Part shown: positions 11,845 to 24,400 of the stretch, piece by piece
Numbering within the stretch: position 1 is the stretch's first letter
Layout: each line of letters opens with the position of its first letter
DNA from: Tamarix chinensis
Lineage: Eukaryota > Streptophyta > Magnoliopsida > Caryophyllales > Tamaricaceae
Assembly: GCA_030549775.1 (NCBI GenBank)
Contig: CM060180.1
Coordinates: forward strand, 89,257,172 to 89,321,171
Direction of reading: 5' to 3'
Length of the DNA stretch: 64,000 nt
Position numbers and translations under genes: made by a program
Notes under the pieces: model-generated
Database searches by the model: none
The model's input: only the letters and a program-made list of their open reading frames with translations
What the model was told of the DNA's origin: nothing

Positions 11845-14165
11845 TGCCTTGGTTCTTTAAGAATAGATATGATGATGCCTCGATAAAAAAAAACACAAAA
11901 AAAAACAAAACTTATCTTATACTTTTTATTCCCCATCATATTAAATCTTAGTTTTTTTTTCATATAGATTTTGAATTCCCTTTAAGTGGTGCATTTTTTT
12001 ATTATGTAAGGTATCTTCTCTTATTATTCTTGCGGATATTTACATTTTTTTTTATCTGCATATGAGCTTTTTGGTATTTTTCATATGACACTAAGCTTAT
12101 GACTATAGATTGATGGATCGAGAAATAAGGCTTGGATAGCTTTGATAAAGTGATAATCTTTCTGTTGTTTTCCCTATGAAGAAGTTTGGAGAATATGTAA
12201 TCATGTGTGGCATTTTGTGTATGATAGCTAATTTTGGAATTGTTCTTGCTAGTCATCAAATGGGGAAACTAGAGCCTTCTTTGAAGAGTTAGTTGTTGGT
12301 ATACTATTGTACATATTTTATGTTGGTTTGTTCTTCTTGAATCTTGATTTTTCAAAAAGTAAGAAGTACTTATGGTTGAGGCTGAGGGCTTTGAGCCTTT
12401 GTTGTGTAGTATTCATAAATGAGCTACCAAACATACTTATATATAATAAAAAATCTGTAGACGTGAAGCTTAAACTTCATTTTTAATATATAATGTGTAT
12501 ATATTGAAGCTAACTTGTTCTGAATTTCTTAATTTCAATTTATAATACAGTATTTTTGAGTAGTTCCAATTGACAAGGGACTGTGCAAATTAAATAATAG
12601 TCCATACAAATATACAGAAATATGATTTAATATCTTATTTTGATTAGTATTTGATATAATGGAATAGGTACTTAGAAATATCAAATATATAGAGACAAAC
12701 AAGCTAGTACGTTGTTTGCAATATATAAGTGCATGGTTTGATTTTATTTTAACGTTAGCTCCTGTCTATGAACATATATATAGTTTTAGGTTATTAGGGT
12801 TCGAGTTTTGGGTTTCAAGTTCAAGGATGAAGATTTTGTCTAAGATCAGGTCGAGTATGGGGATCAACTCCCCATGGAGATTGAGGAGAAGGATCAGTGC
12901 AGGTTTAGGGATTAATACCAATTTCGAGTTCAGGGTTAGAGATGGAGTCCCTGCCTTATCCCATTGTCATTTCTAAGGGAAAAGGAAAAAGAAAAATAAA
13001 AAGAGAAAAAAAAATTGCTCATGTATTATCAAATCATGTGTTTCATGATGCAAGTTGCCAAATTTAAACCTGATTGTTGAAATGGGGTCTCCCACTTCCA
13101 TTATGTGGGGAAAAAAATACTTTATCATTAATTTATCTCAAAAATATCGATAACTTGCGTATTCTTTTTCCATATGTATCAATTTGTTTGAGATATGTAG
13201 CAAACAAGAATTATGGGAAGCTTTTGGGATCGAAATTGTGAAACTCATTATATTAAAGCCCTACTTAGTCTTGGCCTTTATTTTGATCTAAGGGCTGAGA
13301 ATGAGAGTTGTCATTCTCATTGAATAATGAGACTCTCATTATTTTCATCATCTCATTATATATAGAGAGGGGGAGTGAGAGTCATTAATTTATATGTTCA
13401 ATTTATAATAAAATATTATAAAAATAAATAATTTTTAATATATGTACACACATAAACATGCATATACCTTTTTAAATTAAATATTTGATTTGCTCGACTT
13501 TTTTATTAAAATGATATATTATTTGATCCAAGGAAAAAATAAAGGATCAATTATTTATTTATTTTTGGATCTAATCAAACTAAAAATTAGACTTCATGAA
13601 CAACTTTCTTGATCACACTCTACGATAATATATTAAGAAAAAATTTAAAATACCTTTCTATTAGCATAGATTAGAAGATTTCATTGATAAATGACGTATG
13701 TTCACTTTATTTTCAAATCAAATTAGTAAAAATAAAAAATAAAAATATCTCAAATAATAATAGTAATAATAATAACTATAAAACTAGGATAATTTTATTT
13801 TATTTTTTCTTTTGTTTAGATTAGAAAATCAAATAGAAAAAACTAATTCGCTGACACAAAACGCAACTTGGCCACCCATGGCCAAATAATATGTGAGACG
13901 TAGCTTCATTGTCACTAACTATACTCACCATATCCTAACATTACAAGTTAAGACTTCTTGTTATAGTGTTGCACGAATACGTAAATGGGAAGAAGGAAAA
14001 AAAATGTAATAACATATAAGAATTAAAACTTCAAATTCTTAACATGTCTTCTAAAATGATGCACATAGATTAAGGAATAAAGGTAGATGAAAAATATGCC
14101 CCTAATAAATATTATTCTTTATGTAAAATCCCCGTCTCTATCTACGTATAGTTATTAGTAGGCAT
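11845..14165. other. No gene recognised
   Basis: AT-rich DNA with no supportable gene. The 86-codon frame at 12716-12976 lies in a 'gggttcgagttttggg / atggggatcaactccccatgg' text that looks like a decayed short repeat, not a protein. A strong inverted repeat is listed separately at 13300-13340. The TATA-rich stretch 13350-13800 carries nothing identifiable. Confidence 0.4.
13300..13340. repeat. Inverted repeat, hairpin-forming
   Basis: The arm AATGAGAGT (13300-13308) pairs with ACTCTCATT (13332-13340), and an inner TCATT pairs with AATGA. It could be the core of a decayed MITE; no element ends were found. Confidence 0.6.
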
Positions 14166-14410
14166 CGTTTTAAAAATCAAACTGGATCGGTTGATTTAAT
14201 CGGTAACCCGACTAACCAATTAAGTTGTCAGCCCATCCTCAAAAGCCCAGAACCAGTCGAATCAATAAAAATCGGCGAACAGCTCCAAACAGGTCAAGTT
14301 CATATATAATTAAATCTTTTATATATTTTAACTTGAATATATATTACCAGTCCAATTAGTCCTATCACTAAATTATTGGTTCAATAATCGGTCCAATTTT
14401 TGAAACTAGT
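14160..14410. mobile_element. hAT-type MITE, degenerate
   Basis: The left end reads GTTTTAAAAATCAAACTGG and the reverse complement of the right end reads GTTTCAAAAATTGGACCG, giving a diverged terminal inverted repeat. The body is rich in 'CGGTTGATTTAATCGG', 'aaccagtcgaatc' and 'ggttcaataatcgg', the text of a widespread plant MITE family. The flanks share TAGTA on both sides but not a full 8-base duplication. It lies about 1.05 kb beyond the stop codon of the ELMO gene. Confidence 0.6.
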
Positions 14411-15464
14411 ACTATCTTTAATTTAGTTAATAATGTAATGTTTTCAATTTATGTAATGTAGTTGTTGCTCTTTCAAAGAAGGTTAGGTTTGGGCGGTTTA
14501 GCTGTTGATCTTCCGAAAAAACTGAACCTACTGCGTTCAAGGATATTAATTTTATGGACCTACAGGGTACAGAAGAGTTCTAAACATTAAGAAATTTATG
14601 GAGCTACTAAGTAGAAGATGAATAGCCACCTTGAAATTTGCATGGCGAACGTGAGTTCTCAACCTCTTAGCTGGGTGGATGATCATTATTATTACATGAG
14701 AAAATTAGCAATTAATTATAAAAGTGCTTTAATAGAAATTTAATGGAAATCTAGGAAAACTAAGTAATACCTTATATTAAATTCCTAAAACCATACTTAT
14801 TTTGGTTTAAACTAAGACTGCCAAAATAACACTTCATATGAATGAGGTAATACACATTTAGTTAAAACAAACTAATAGTCCGATTCCCTCTCCGCCTAGC
14901 TAAACGAGTTCCTCGTTTTCTTGTAAAAATGGCCCGGAGACCCCACCGAAAAGGTGAATTGTTCATAAAGTGATGTGACGATACAAACCGAATTACTGTG
15001 ATTTACAACAAAGCTAACCGATTTAATTCCACCCTCGAATGTCGGTTACAACGAATACCGACAAGAAGCCCAATGTTCATAAAATGTTCTAGCAACCAAT
15101 ACTGGATTTACGACGAAGTTAACATATCCAACTCCATCGAAATGTCGGTTTCAACCAATACCGACAAGAAGCCCAGTGTTCTAGCAAGTTAGCAACCTAA
15201 ATCCATTCAATTCATGTGATCGGCTGTTAAACGGAAATCTAATGTGACATTTACTTCGTAGAATATACAAGCAAGCATAGTTAAATTGACAACTACCCTT
15301 GGAAACCTAAAAAAATAAAACTGCCTAGAGAATTTCCCATCTGACGCTGCTAACATGACCTAAGGCCACTGCCTTCCAATGAGCCGAGGAAGATACAATA
15401 CGGTTCAACCAGCAGCATCTGACATGCTCAGTCCACGATAGCTCTCATCTGTCGCAGCTGACAC
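14411..15464. other. 3' flank and 3' UTR of the ELMO gene
   Basis: No other gene is seen. The part next to the stop codon (about 15240-15464, minus strand) is less AT-rich and is probably 3' UTR, but no clear polyadenylation signal decides its end. A 105-base tandem duplication (15000-15196) is listed separately. Confidence 0.45.
15000..15196. repeat. 105-bp tandem duplication
   Basis: Unit 1 (15000-15104) and unit 2 (15105 to about 15196) share GATTTAC(A/G)AC(A/G)AAG, ATGTCGGTT and ACCGACAAGAAGCCCA at constant spacing of 105 bases, with scattered substitutions. Confidence 0.8.
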
Positions 15465-18400
15465 CTATCGAGAAAGCAGACTGTAAGATGGCAAGTCTTC
15501 AAGCCGTGTAATGTCTTCAAGAAGCAGCTCACTTTCGAGTTGACGGCGTGTGGATTTCATCACCGCCTGTTCAGGACAGAAGTGATATCAGACACATGGC
15601 ATTCGCTATGTTTCCCCCCATTTTTTTGGGGAGTGGGGGCTTTTTTCCATCAAGCCCAGGAAATATGTATTATTGTGCGACGGTTACCAATAAATAAAGG
15701 GAAAAATAGTCAAAAGTTTACAAATGAATTTTTCCATTGTGGAGCCATCCACTTTCAAAATTAGTTAATCCGAGCCACAACATATCATGTCAGGATTCCA
15801 AATAGGTGTCAAATTGCTAGCTCGGAAGTGTACATTACCAATTAACTCATCTAGCGCACATATTTCATTTATATACAGGCAAATACAGCAGAGCAAAGAC
15901 AGTTCAACCGCATGAAAACATTATTTCCTAAAGCAAATCTACAACTTACATTGAAGTCCATGTATGAAGCATGCATCTCAAGCCATTGCCGATCAAGCAA
16001 CTTGAAGGTGATACAATAAAGAAGATCAAATGCTGACTCATTTTCTGCAAAAAGCAAGCACATCACAATAAAAACCAGTTGAACAAAATAACACCAAAAA
16101 AATGGCCAGGGAGCAAAGTACCTGCGAGAAACTTCAAGAAAATTGCTCCAACAACTGTTCGTGGCTTGACTGCAAAAATTGCAGCAACTTTTAGACGGTT
16201 GAGATAACATGACGTTAGCAAAAGAAAAAGCATATGTATTTCTCTCATGTACTATGAAACCTAACTATTGAGAATGGCAGAAGTTTAACATTGCCTTTCT
16301 GTGAAGGCATTCAAGATCTAGCAAAATTCAAAAGTTAAGCTCCTACAGAACGCTGCACAGTTGCTTGATTTCAGTAAACTTCACAAACAAAATAACAGCC
16401 ATTTCCACAATCCCATACCCCACACCCATCCCCAAAGATTCCAAGAAAGCAGCATTGAAGCACCAGCTAGGCTAGAGGAGATCATCTCAATCGCCACCTT
16501 GCATTACAGTAATCCCACTGTACCAGGCTCACCCAGCAAGATCATCTCAATCACTACCTACCATTAGAGCAGTTTCAGTATATCAGGCTCACCCAGCAAG
16601 ATGAAAAATTCACCCAGTGGCAAGCGCCAAAGGTAGTAATGTGTTTAATGGGTCAATCAAGGAATCAAATATAAAACTAAACACCCTGCATCACACAGAA
16701 GCATTTAACAGATATGCACTAGCAGGGCTAAACAGACACCAGGTATACCAAGCATTGTGCAGAAGTCCAAATTAGGATTGTGGAACATAATCAAAGATGA
16801 GTTTTTCGTAGTTCAATGAAAGGAAGCAACACTCCAAGAAATGAATAACTACTTTGGCCCATCTGGGAAAAAATCTGAGGATGAAATGAAATGGTATATA
16901 TTGACTTTTTTAGTTTATTCAAAAATACGCTCAAGTAAATTGTGATGAACTGTAACAGTAATTTTAAATTTTCCCAAAATAGTAGGTCACATTAGTTGCA
17001 ATGATGTAATAATGTGACAACAACTTAGTTATCAATTGGATCCTTTTAACATGAGCGTCCTGATTGGATACAACACTACAGTAAATAAACACAATTACAC
17101 ACCAGCTTCAAGGTCAAGCATTTGGATTAGCATAAACGTGATATTCACACCAGCCACAGCAAATGGGTACTCCCACGCTGCTCTGTCACCTTCCAGCTTG
17201 CGGAGAAGATCTTGAAAGGATTTCTGCATTATTTGATATATCATTGTAAGGATAGTATAACATCTTGGGCAGCACTTGCTGATATTCTTCAAAAATAAAT
17301 TCAAATAATATGACTTAATAAAGCATGATGAGAATATTAGCAGTGAATATATAACAAAATGTTAAAACTACATATCTCTGCACCATGGTTAATTTGTTAA
17401 ATGCATATAAAAACCACATCAAGCAAAACAGTAGAAAAAGGAAGCTTTTTCATCCTACCTACCTAACAAATCCCCAATATTCAGAATATTGATCTTTCCT
17501 AGTTCTATACAGCAAAGCTACATCGACCAGACACATCACCTCTGGATGAAAATAAGGGCATATCCAAAGTGTGACATTTGAAACTCCACAGATGATTGTC
17601 CGTGGACTGCTATAGACTCACCATGAGCAACTAGATGACTTGGATAACTGAGTAACATGCAGTCCATGACACCAGTGTTCTAAAAAGTGCACCTCACATT
17701 GGATGAGACCCCCTACTATTACCCAAGATGCCAGAAACAATGCATTCAACCAAGGAAGGTGTGGGGTTAGAGTCAATAATGCTTACTCTCATGTTCTAAC
17801 TCAAAAAACACACAACAGAAAAAGAAGTCAATATAAACAATAAAAATATTATATCAAAATATTAATAGTAGTAGTACAGTAACAGTAATAAAACATATTT
17901 ATAATGGTTCATTTGGGGTGAATCAGAGTAAAGATAAACTTTAAAATTAATCTAGATGAAGGAAATAGAGGCAAACTGGTATGAATTTTTTCAAATGCTA
18001 TTTGGATATTATTAACCTGGATGAACGTTTTAATCCCATTTGGAATGAAGTGGATGAAGATTAAAAATAAATAAAAAAATGGCACTTGTACCTTTTGATA
18101 AATAAAGAACTCTCTTCTACAAGGGTAACTTTGTTCAGGCATGTATACGTTTTATTTAAGATTTACCCTTCCCCTCCATTACACCCCCCCCCCAAAAAAA
18201 CATATATAGGGTTAACAAATATGGGGTAAATGGAGATAAATTGTTCATCCCAAAGAATCCCAAAAAAGGTCCCCAAATGATTCATTCACCCCCATTTACC
18301 CCAAACCAAACGGACACTTAGGTAGATTTCAGGGAATTCTTGAATAAGTAAATGCAGATAAGAGTTGACCAGAATACTGAGCTTCCAATAAAGTGAGGGG

Positions 18401-21400
18401 ATAAATTCTCTATAGCGAAGTCTTCTGTAGGAAATAACACTGGTGAGATTGCCAAAGAGAGACCACTAGAAAGCAATAGCAATTCGGAATATGCTCTCAG
18501 ACAATTCATGGAAGGCAAACACTTCTTGGAGTGTTTCATACATTATGGGTCATTATAGTACTTCATTACTTCAATATGGACATTACTTTAAGCCAATATT
18601 GCATGCCTTAGCTTCCTAAAATTAATAATGGATCCAGATCTCATCATGGGATGATAGAAGAAATGTAAAAACAAGCATGATTTTGGGGTAAGAGGATCGA
18701 CTATGAAAGAGAGATGTTTAGGGCAGTTAGGAAACTAACTTCTTAGTAGATTGTCCTATGTGAGTTCATTTAATAACTAGAGGGCCATCTATATGGGGTT
18801 TACATGACTAGGATTCCCATAAAATAACATCTCCTAGTATGGAAACCAAAGATGCAAATATAATACTTTGCTAGGATAACTACTAAATTGCATCTCAGAT
18901 AATATCCTATACTTATTCCTTCCTAAGATTAATGATCTTCTACCTATGCTGCAATCACTTATCTAATAAACCAATCCTTGGGCAAGATATACCATGCCTT
19001 GAGCCCTAAGTACACACACTGCTACCTCTGCTGGCAACAGCACATAACATTATCTAGCATTTAGTGGGCAACAAAATGATCTATAACAACTTTATCCTCT
19101 TGATATGGGAGATCAATGGACAATGGACCCTTCTCTGAATTTTTCATGTCCTCATTTGCAGTCCACATCATCTGCCTCTAGTCTAACATAAAATATTCAT
19201 GTTTACGAATGGTTTTGGTGGCACCAAGACTTGGTAGCCAAATTTTGGACATTGCAATGTTTGATGAAAATCCAATCGAGCAAGTAGACAGCTCAATCAA
19301 GTTAACTTAAGGCTCAATTAGCAAGCTAAATACTTTCTCTTAGAATGTGATTTTTTTCAATTTTGGACACTAAATAATATATATATATATATATTCATTT
19401 CAGTCCTTTTAGATTTCATTTTCATTCAAATTAATCATTCTAGAATGCAACTTTTTCTATTTCAGTCCTTAATTGAGGAAATAATTTGAAAGAAAATAAA
19501 TAATAAATAATTTTTTATTTAGGAACCAAAAAAAAAGGTTACATTCCAGAGAAACTAAAACAATATTTAACTCCCTGATTAGCACTAGTTATTACGCAAT
19601 CAATACTGGTCAAGGCTCGCTCAAACCAGTCAAGAACCAATTTCAACATCAACACAGGCCAATCCCAAGATCTAGTGCCAAAAAAGATGGTCCAAGCATT
19701 AAGTGGACCAATGGCAAAATTGTAAGCTTAAGAGGGAGCTTACCAAACACGAGTTGCTGGCTCAATTATCACACTTTTGAGTGTGAACTATTTAGTTAGA
19801 GTGTGGACTGATTAGAATAGTTAACTAATTTCATTTATTACAGATTGTTAAAGAATAACTTTAGTTTAGAGTAACTTATATACTTACAAAAATAAATTAT
19901 GCTTTTTATCTAGTTAATTGGCGTCGTTATAGGATTATTAATAGCCTATCTTCCTGCCATATGATCGGTCATTTGTCCATTACAAACTCGTTTTCATCCC
20001 ATATAAGGCTCTTTATTTGTCATTCGTTATCAATCATTCAGTCATTAATAATTTAAGTTTTTCCCTTTTTAGTTCTTGTACAAAAGATTCACCTTGTGGT
20101 GTCCAAAAATCCATAAACATAACTCAACCCCTTCTTATTCTTGCAAATGTGGCATCTTATTCTTATATTGTTGATTATTGATGAAGCATGAAAATTTGGG
20201 TGTTAAGTTGACATAATTAAGGTTCTTGGTGTGAAGAGGCAGCAGGTCGTAGTTTTTTTTTTCCCCTTTTTCTTTTTCTTTTTCTTTTCTACAACAATCG
20301 AAAGTATAAGATCAAAGATACTACAAGAATTTCAGATCTCCATGAAAAGATTTATATCAACTGGTATAAGACCATGAATCTACACTGTAAGAGAATGTCA
20401 AACAATTGAAAAAGTGAAGAAACAAGTGCAACTAAATAGGGAGCTAAAACTTGAAGCCATAACAAATTCATGCAAAAAAATAAATAAATTGTTTTGGTAC
20501 ACGCTAGGAGATATGAGCAAGCAGATGGACCGTATGGAGGCTAGGTGGAGCAACCTAGACAAGTACTGAAAGAGAAAAAAGAGCACCCAAGAGGAAAGAG
20601 TAGATGATGGAAGACTTCACGCAGGTTAGATTGTCACATATAGGCTAATATTGTGGTGGAGTAGACAATAAGAGGTTTACGGTGAAGATAGGTACATAGC
20701 AAAGAAGGATGGTTAATAATTTGGAGAGTTAAAATGAAAAAAACTTCTCTTCAAGAGAGGGATGATCTAGAGTCAAGAAGTGGGAGAAATGGATGAAGAT
20801 GGTTTTCAAGTCTTAATTATCTGACAGGGTGAAGTTGTGCCATTCAAGTTCACAGATTACATTATCATGTTGTGGGACTAAGGGACTTATTTTTAGAGCT
20901 TATAAATTCATATCTGCACTAATAAGATAAGATGATATCATACTAATATAATAAACAATAATATGAATAATAAATAATAATAATCAGAAAATTAATAAAA
21001 ACAATAGTACATTTCTTTATTTATTATTACAATAAACAATAATAAAAATAAATTTAATCATAATTATTAATTTAACAATATAAAGAATAATATTAATAAA
21101 TAACAATTAATTTAATAATAATAATAACAAATAATGATTAAACATAAAATAAAATAAAAACAGTATTGCTAATAAAAATAATCAATGATAAGAACAATAA
21201 TTAATTTAGTGAGATAAATATAGATAATAATAATTATTAATAATAATATAAATATTAATTTAAAAATAAAAACAATTATTAATAATATTGCTAATAATTA
21301 GTACTAATAATAAAAATAAATAATAATCATAATATTAATTAATTAGTATTGTTAATAATAATTATTCGTAATAATTGATAATAATATTCATATCTAAAGA

Positions 21401-24400
21401 TAATAATGATAATAATAATTAACATTATTGTTAATTCAATTATATTAATGATAAAAAAAATTAATATAAATAATAATAATAATAATAATTAATGATATTA
21501 TTATTAATTTAATAACATTAAAAAATATTTATAACATAACTAATATAAATAATATTTATTTACATCTAATTATGATTAATATTATTCTTATTAATAATAA
21601 TGATTTTAATAATAATGATTCTAATAATAATCATAAGATAGCACTAATAAGTTTTAAGCTGAAGAGAACAAGGCCCAAGGCCCTATTTGCTTTAATCTGA
21701 TTTGTAAGAGTTTAATGTGTTATTATTATTATTTTTTACAATTATTATTTCCCTAATTTATATTTATTCTCATTAGTATTACTATTATAGTCACCATTAT
21801 TTTTATTTTATAATTATAATTATTAAAATTTTGCTAATATGATAGCTTGAGTAAGGTTAAGTAGGAGGATGAATGGACAAAGGCTTTTTGAGACTTGGGT
21901 GGAGATAAAGACAGTCATGAGGAGATTTGCTTCTAGCCATTACTACCATGACCTTTACAAAGAGTTGCAAAGCTTAAGGCAAGGATCAAAAAGTAGGGAG
22001 GATTATTTCAAGGAGATGGAGATTGCATGATATGTGCTAATGTGGAGGAGGATCGAGATAAATCGAGATAAAATAAATGTGGAGTTGCAAGCATATGTAG
22101 AGCAAGATATGCTATCAAAGTGGAGCAAAAATTAAAGAGGAATGGTTCCACAAGGCAAGCACAACAACTAAATTCATCATCATCTTGGAGATCAAATTGG
22201 AAGAAAGCGGAGAAGGCTACATTTCCACCTAAAATTGCAAGCTCTGAGGAGGGTAAGGGCACACCTATACAAAGCAAAAATGGAAAAATTACGGTGCACA
22301 AGTGTTGGTGGTGTTTTCTACAGGGAAGTATAAGAATGAAAGTTGGTGTGATGTAGTGTCAAGCAAGCAAGCCATCTTCTATTAGAGAAACTACAGCAAT
22401 TCAATAGGGAGTCTACACTAACAATTTTGCTTTTGCATAGTATAAAAAGCCCATTGTTCTTATACCCGTCATCCCAAAATAATTGTATGAGGATCAATTG
22501 AAGTTGAAAACGAAGTATCAAAAAGGACAGGAATACTAGGAAAAGAAATGAGAGTGAACAAGAAAAATATGAGAATTTGTAGAGAGAGAGAGAGAGAAAC
22601 GAGTGGCAAAAGCCGATCATAGATAAAAGGGAAAGAAAGGGAAAAAAGGGAAGTTGTCTATGAGATGGGAAAAGCATTAAATGATAAGCAGCCAATACTT
22701 GTGCTTTAATGCAAGAAGACCGATTGTTCAACTAATGAACTTAATCCATATTTTCCGAGTGTTTTTGCCTCTTTTGCATGGTTTGGATGAATGCACTCCA
22801 AAAGAGGACAATAGGTGTTCTTAGGGTTTATATTTGAATCAAGCAATGAAATTGGGTTTTACATGAGAAAGGAAAAGTTCCCCGAATGATAAAAGTACAA
22901 GTTACCACCACCTGGGACAATTAACCACCAAATCGACTTCATATCCAATGTTTCTATTGCAAAGAAAGTTGACTTATGGAAGTGCTCCTATGGAGATAAG
23001 AGAGTTACAAAGAGAATCTCAAGATCATACAATCAAATATCGGTACCGCAATTGCGTATCGGCCGCAATTTCGCGGTTTTCAGGTCAGTCGCAACGCGAA
23101 ATTCCGAAATTGCGGCCGATACAGAAAATCACACATTTATCACCGCGATATCGGCGAAATTTCGGATATCGGCCGATATTTTATCGATATTGGCCGATAT
23201 TTACCGATATTGGCCGATATTCACCGATATTGGCCGATATTCACCGATATTTGCCGATATTTGTTGTGTAAAATAATTAAAAATTCACGCCGCGACAACC
23301 GCGATATAGAAAATATCATTCGCGACACCCTGATACTGCGACACCGCGACCGCAACCGCAATCGCGACCGTAATCGCGGTTTTATTGTATGCTCAAGATT
23401 AGAGTATTACACTAAGAAAGCCAACAAGGGACAAAAGAAGGTTGTATTTGAGCCTTGTGACTGGGTTTTTGGAGCAAAGAAAGTCCAAGTTGCGACCATT
23501 CCACGCACATGCGAGTATCCACGCCAATGTGTACAAGCTAGACCTTCTAAGTGAGTATAATATGAGTCACTTTTACTGCCATTGGTAGCCATTCAATGTA
23601 GAGCAAAATTTAAGGACAACCTTCTCGAGAGGAAAAAGAATCATAGGAATTCAGTTGGCCAAGTAGAAAGCCCAATCAACTCAAGAAAGGACTCAATCAA
23701 AAATAGTTAAAAAGCAATCAACAATAGTCGAGGATTGATCAACCCATGTCAAGACTGAGGTCTAAACTAGGTGGTCAAGATCCACTTCAATTAGCAATTG
23801 GACCAATAACAAGATCTAGAGGAAGATGGACCAAGCATTAAGTGGACCTATGGCAACTAGAGGCCCATAACAAATATGTTCTACTCCCTTATCAATCACA
23901 CGTTTGGTTTTGCAACAATTAGTGGCGCTTAAGAGTGTTCAAAAATCAGTCAAGACCAAAATAGGGTTTAGCTTTTGGTAGCTTAATAGGGTGGTGATTG
24001 CTGGTAAGGCTTGCACAAGTGGGGGTGCAATTGCGTTAAATGATCAATGATGGAGGATGGCTCAAACGTTATGAGAGCAACGAATGACAAGTATGAATAT
24101 ATTAGCTAATTTGGATGTGACCAATTGGTGATGCAAGGTTACGCTCTAACCTATCATACAAATCTCTAAAGGTTTCATGCAACCCTCAAAATCTTCAAAT
24201 TTTATTAATGAAAACACATTGATCAACATAAACCTAAGGCAATATATACATGCAACTACCAAAGATAGACCTAAATAAGATTCAACAAATATTCCTAATA
24301 ACATTTCTCACAAAAAGATAAATATACTAAATCCTACTACATAGTAAAAACATATTAATAACTAAAATACATATTAATAACTAAAACTACTACTTCTAAG

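Larger units (their letters stand above)
19260..24040 (+). mobile_element. Decayed Ty3/gypsy element inside intron 5
   Basis: A 5' LTR (about 19260-20150) and a 3' LTR (about 23655-24040, incomplete) share diverged text such as GGACCAAGCATTAAGTGGAC with ATGGCAA, and 'AGCTCAATCAAG'/'AGCCCAATCAAC'. Between them are remnants of gag, the start of reverse transcriptase and the C-terminus of integrase, in plus orientation, antisense to the host gene. Everything from reverse transcriptase to the integrase core is deleted. The integrase C-terminal text suggests a chromovirus lineage, but I cannot assign a clade. LTR ends and target duplication are not resolved. Confidence 0.75.

Noticed and set aside
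12716..12976. 86-codon plus-strand frame as a gene
   Set aside because: The DNA is a repetitive 'gggttcgag/atgggga' text without domain, promoter or neighbours.
22948..23554. Overlapping 107- and 114-codon frames (YRYWPIFTDIGRY repeats)
   Set aside because: They run from gypsy remnants into the decamer array of the MITE; the repeat peptide is only the translated DNA repeat.
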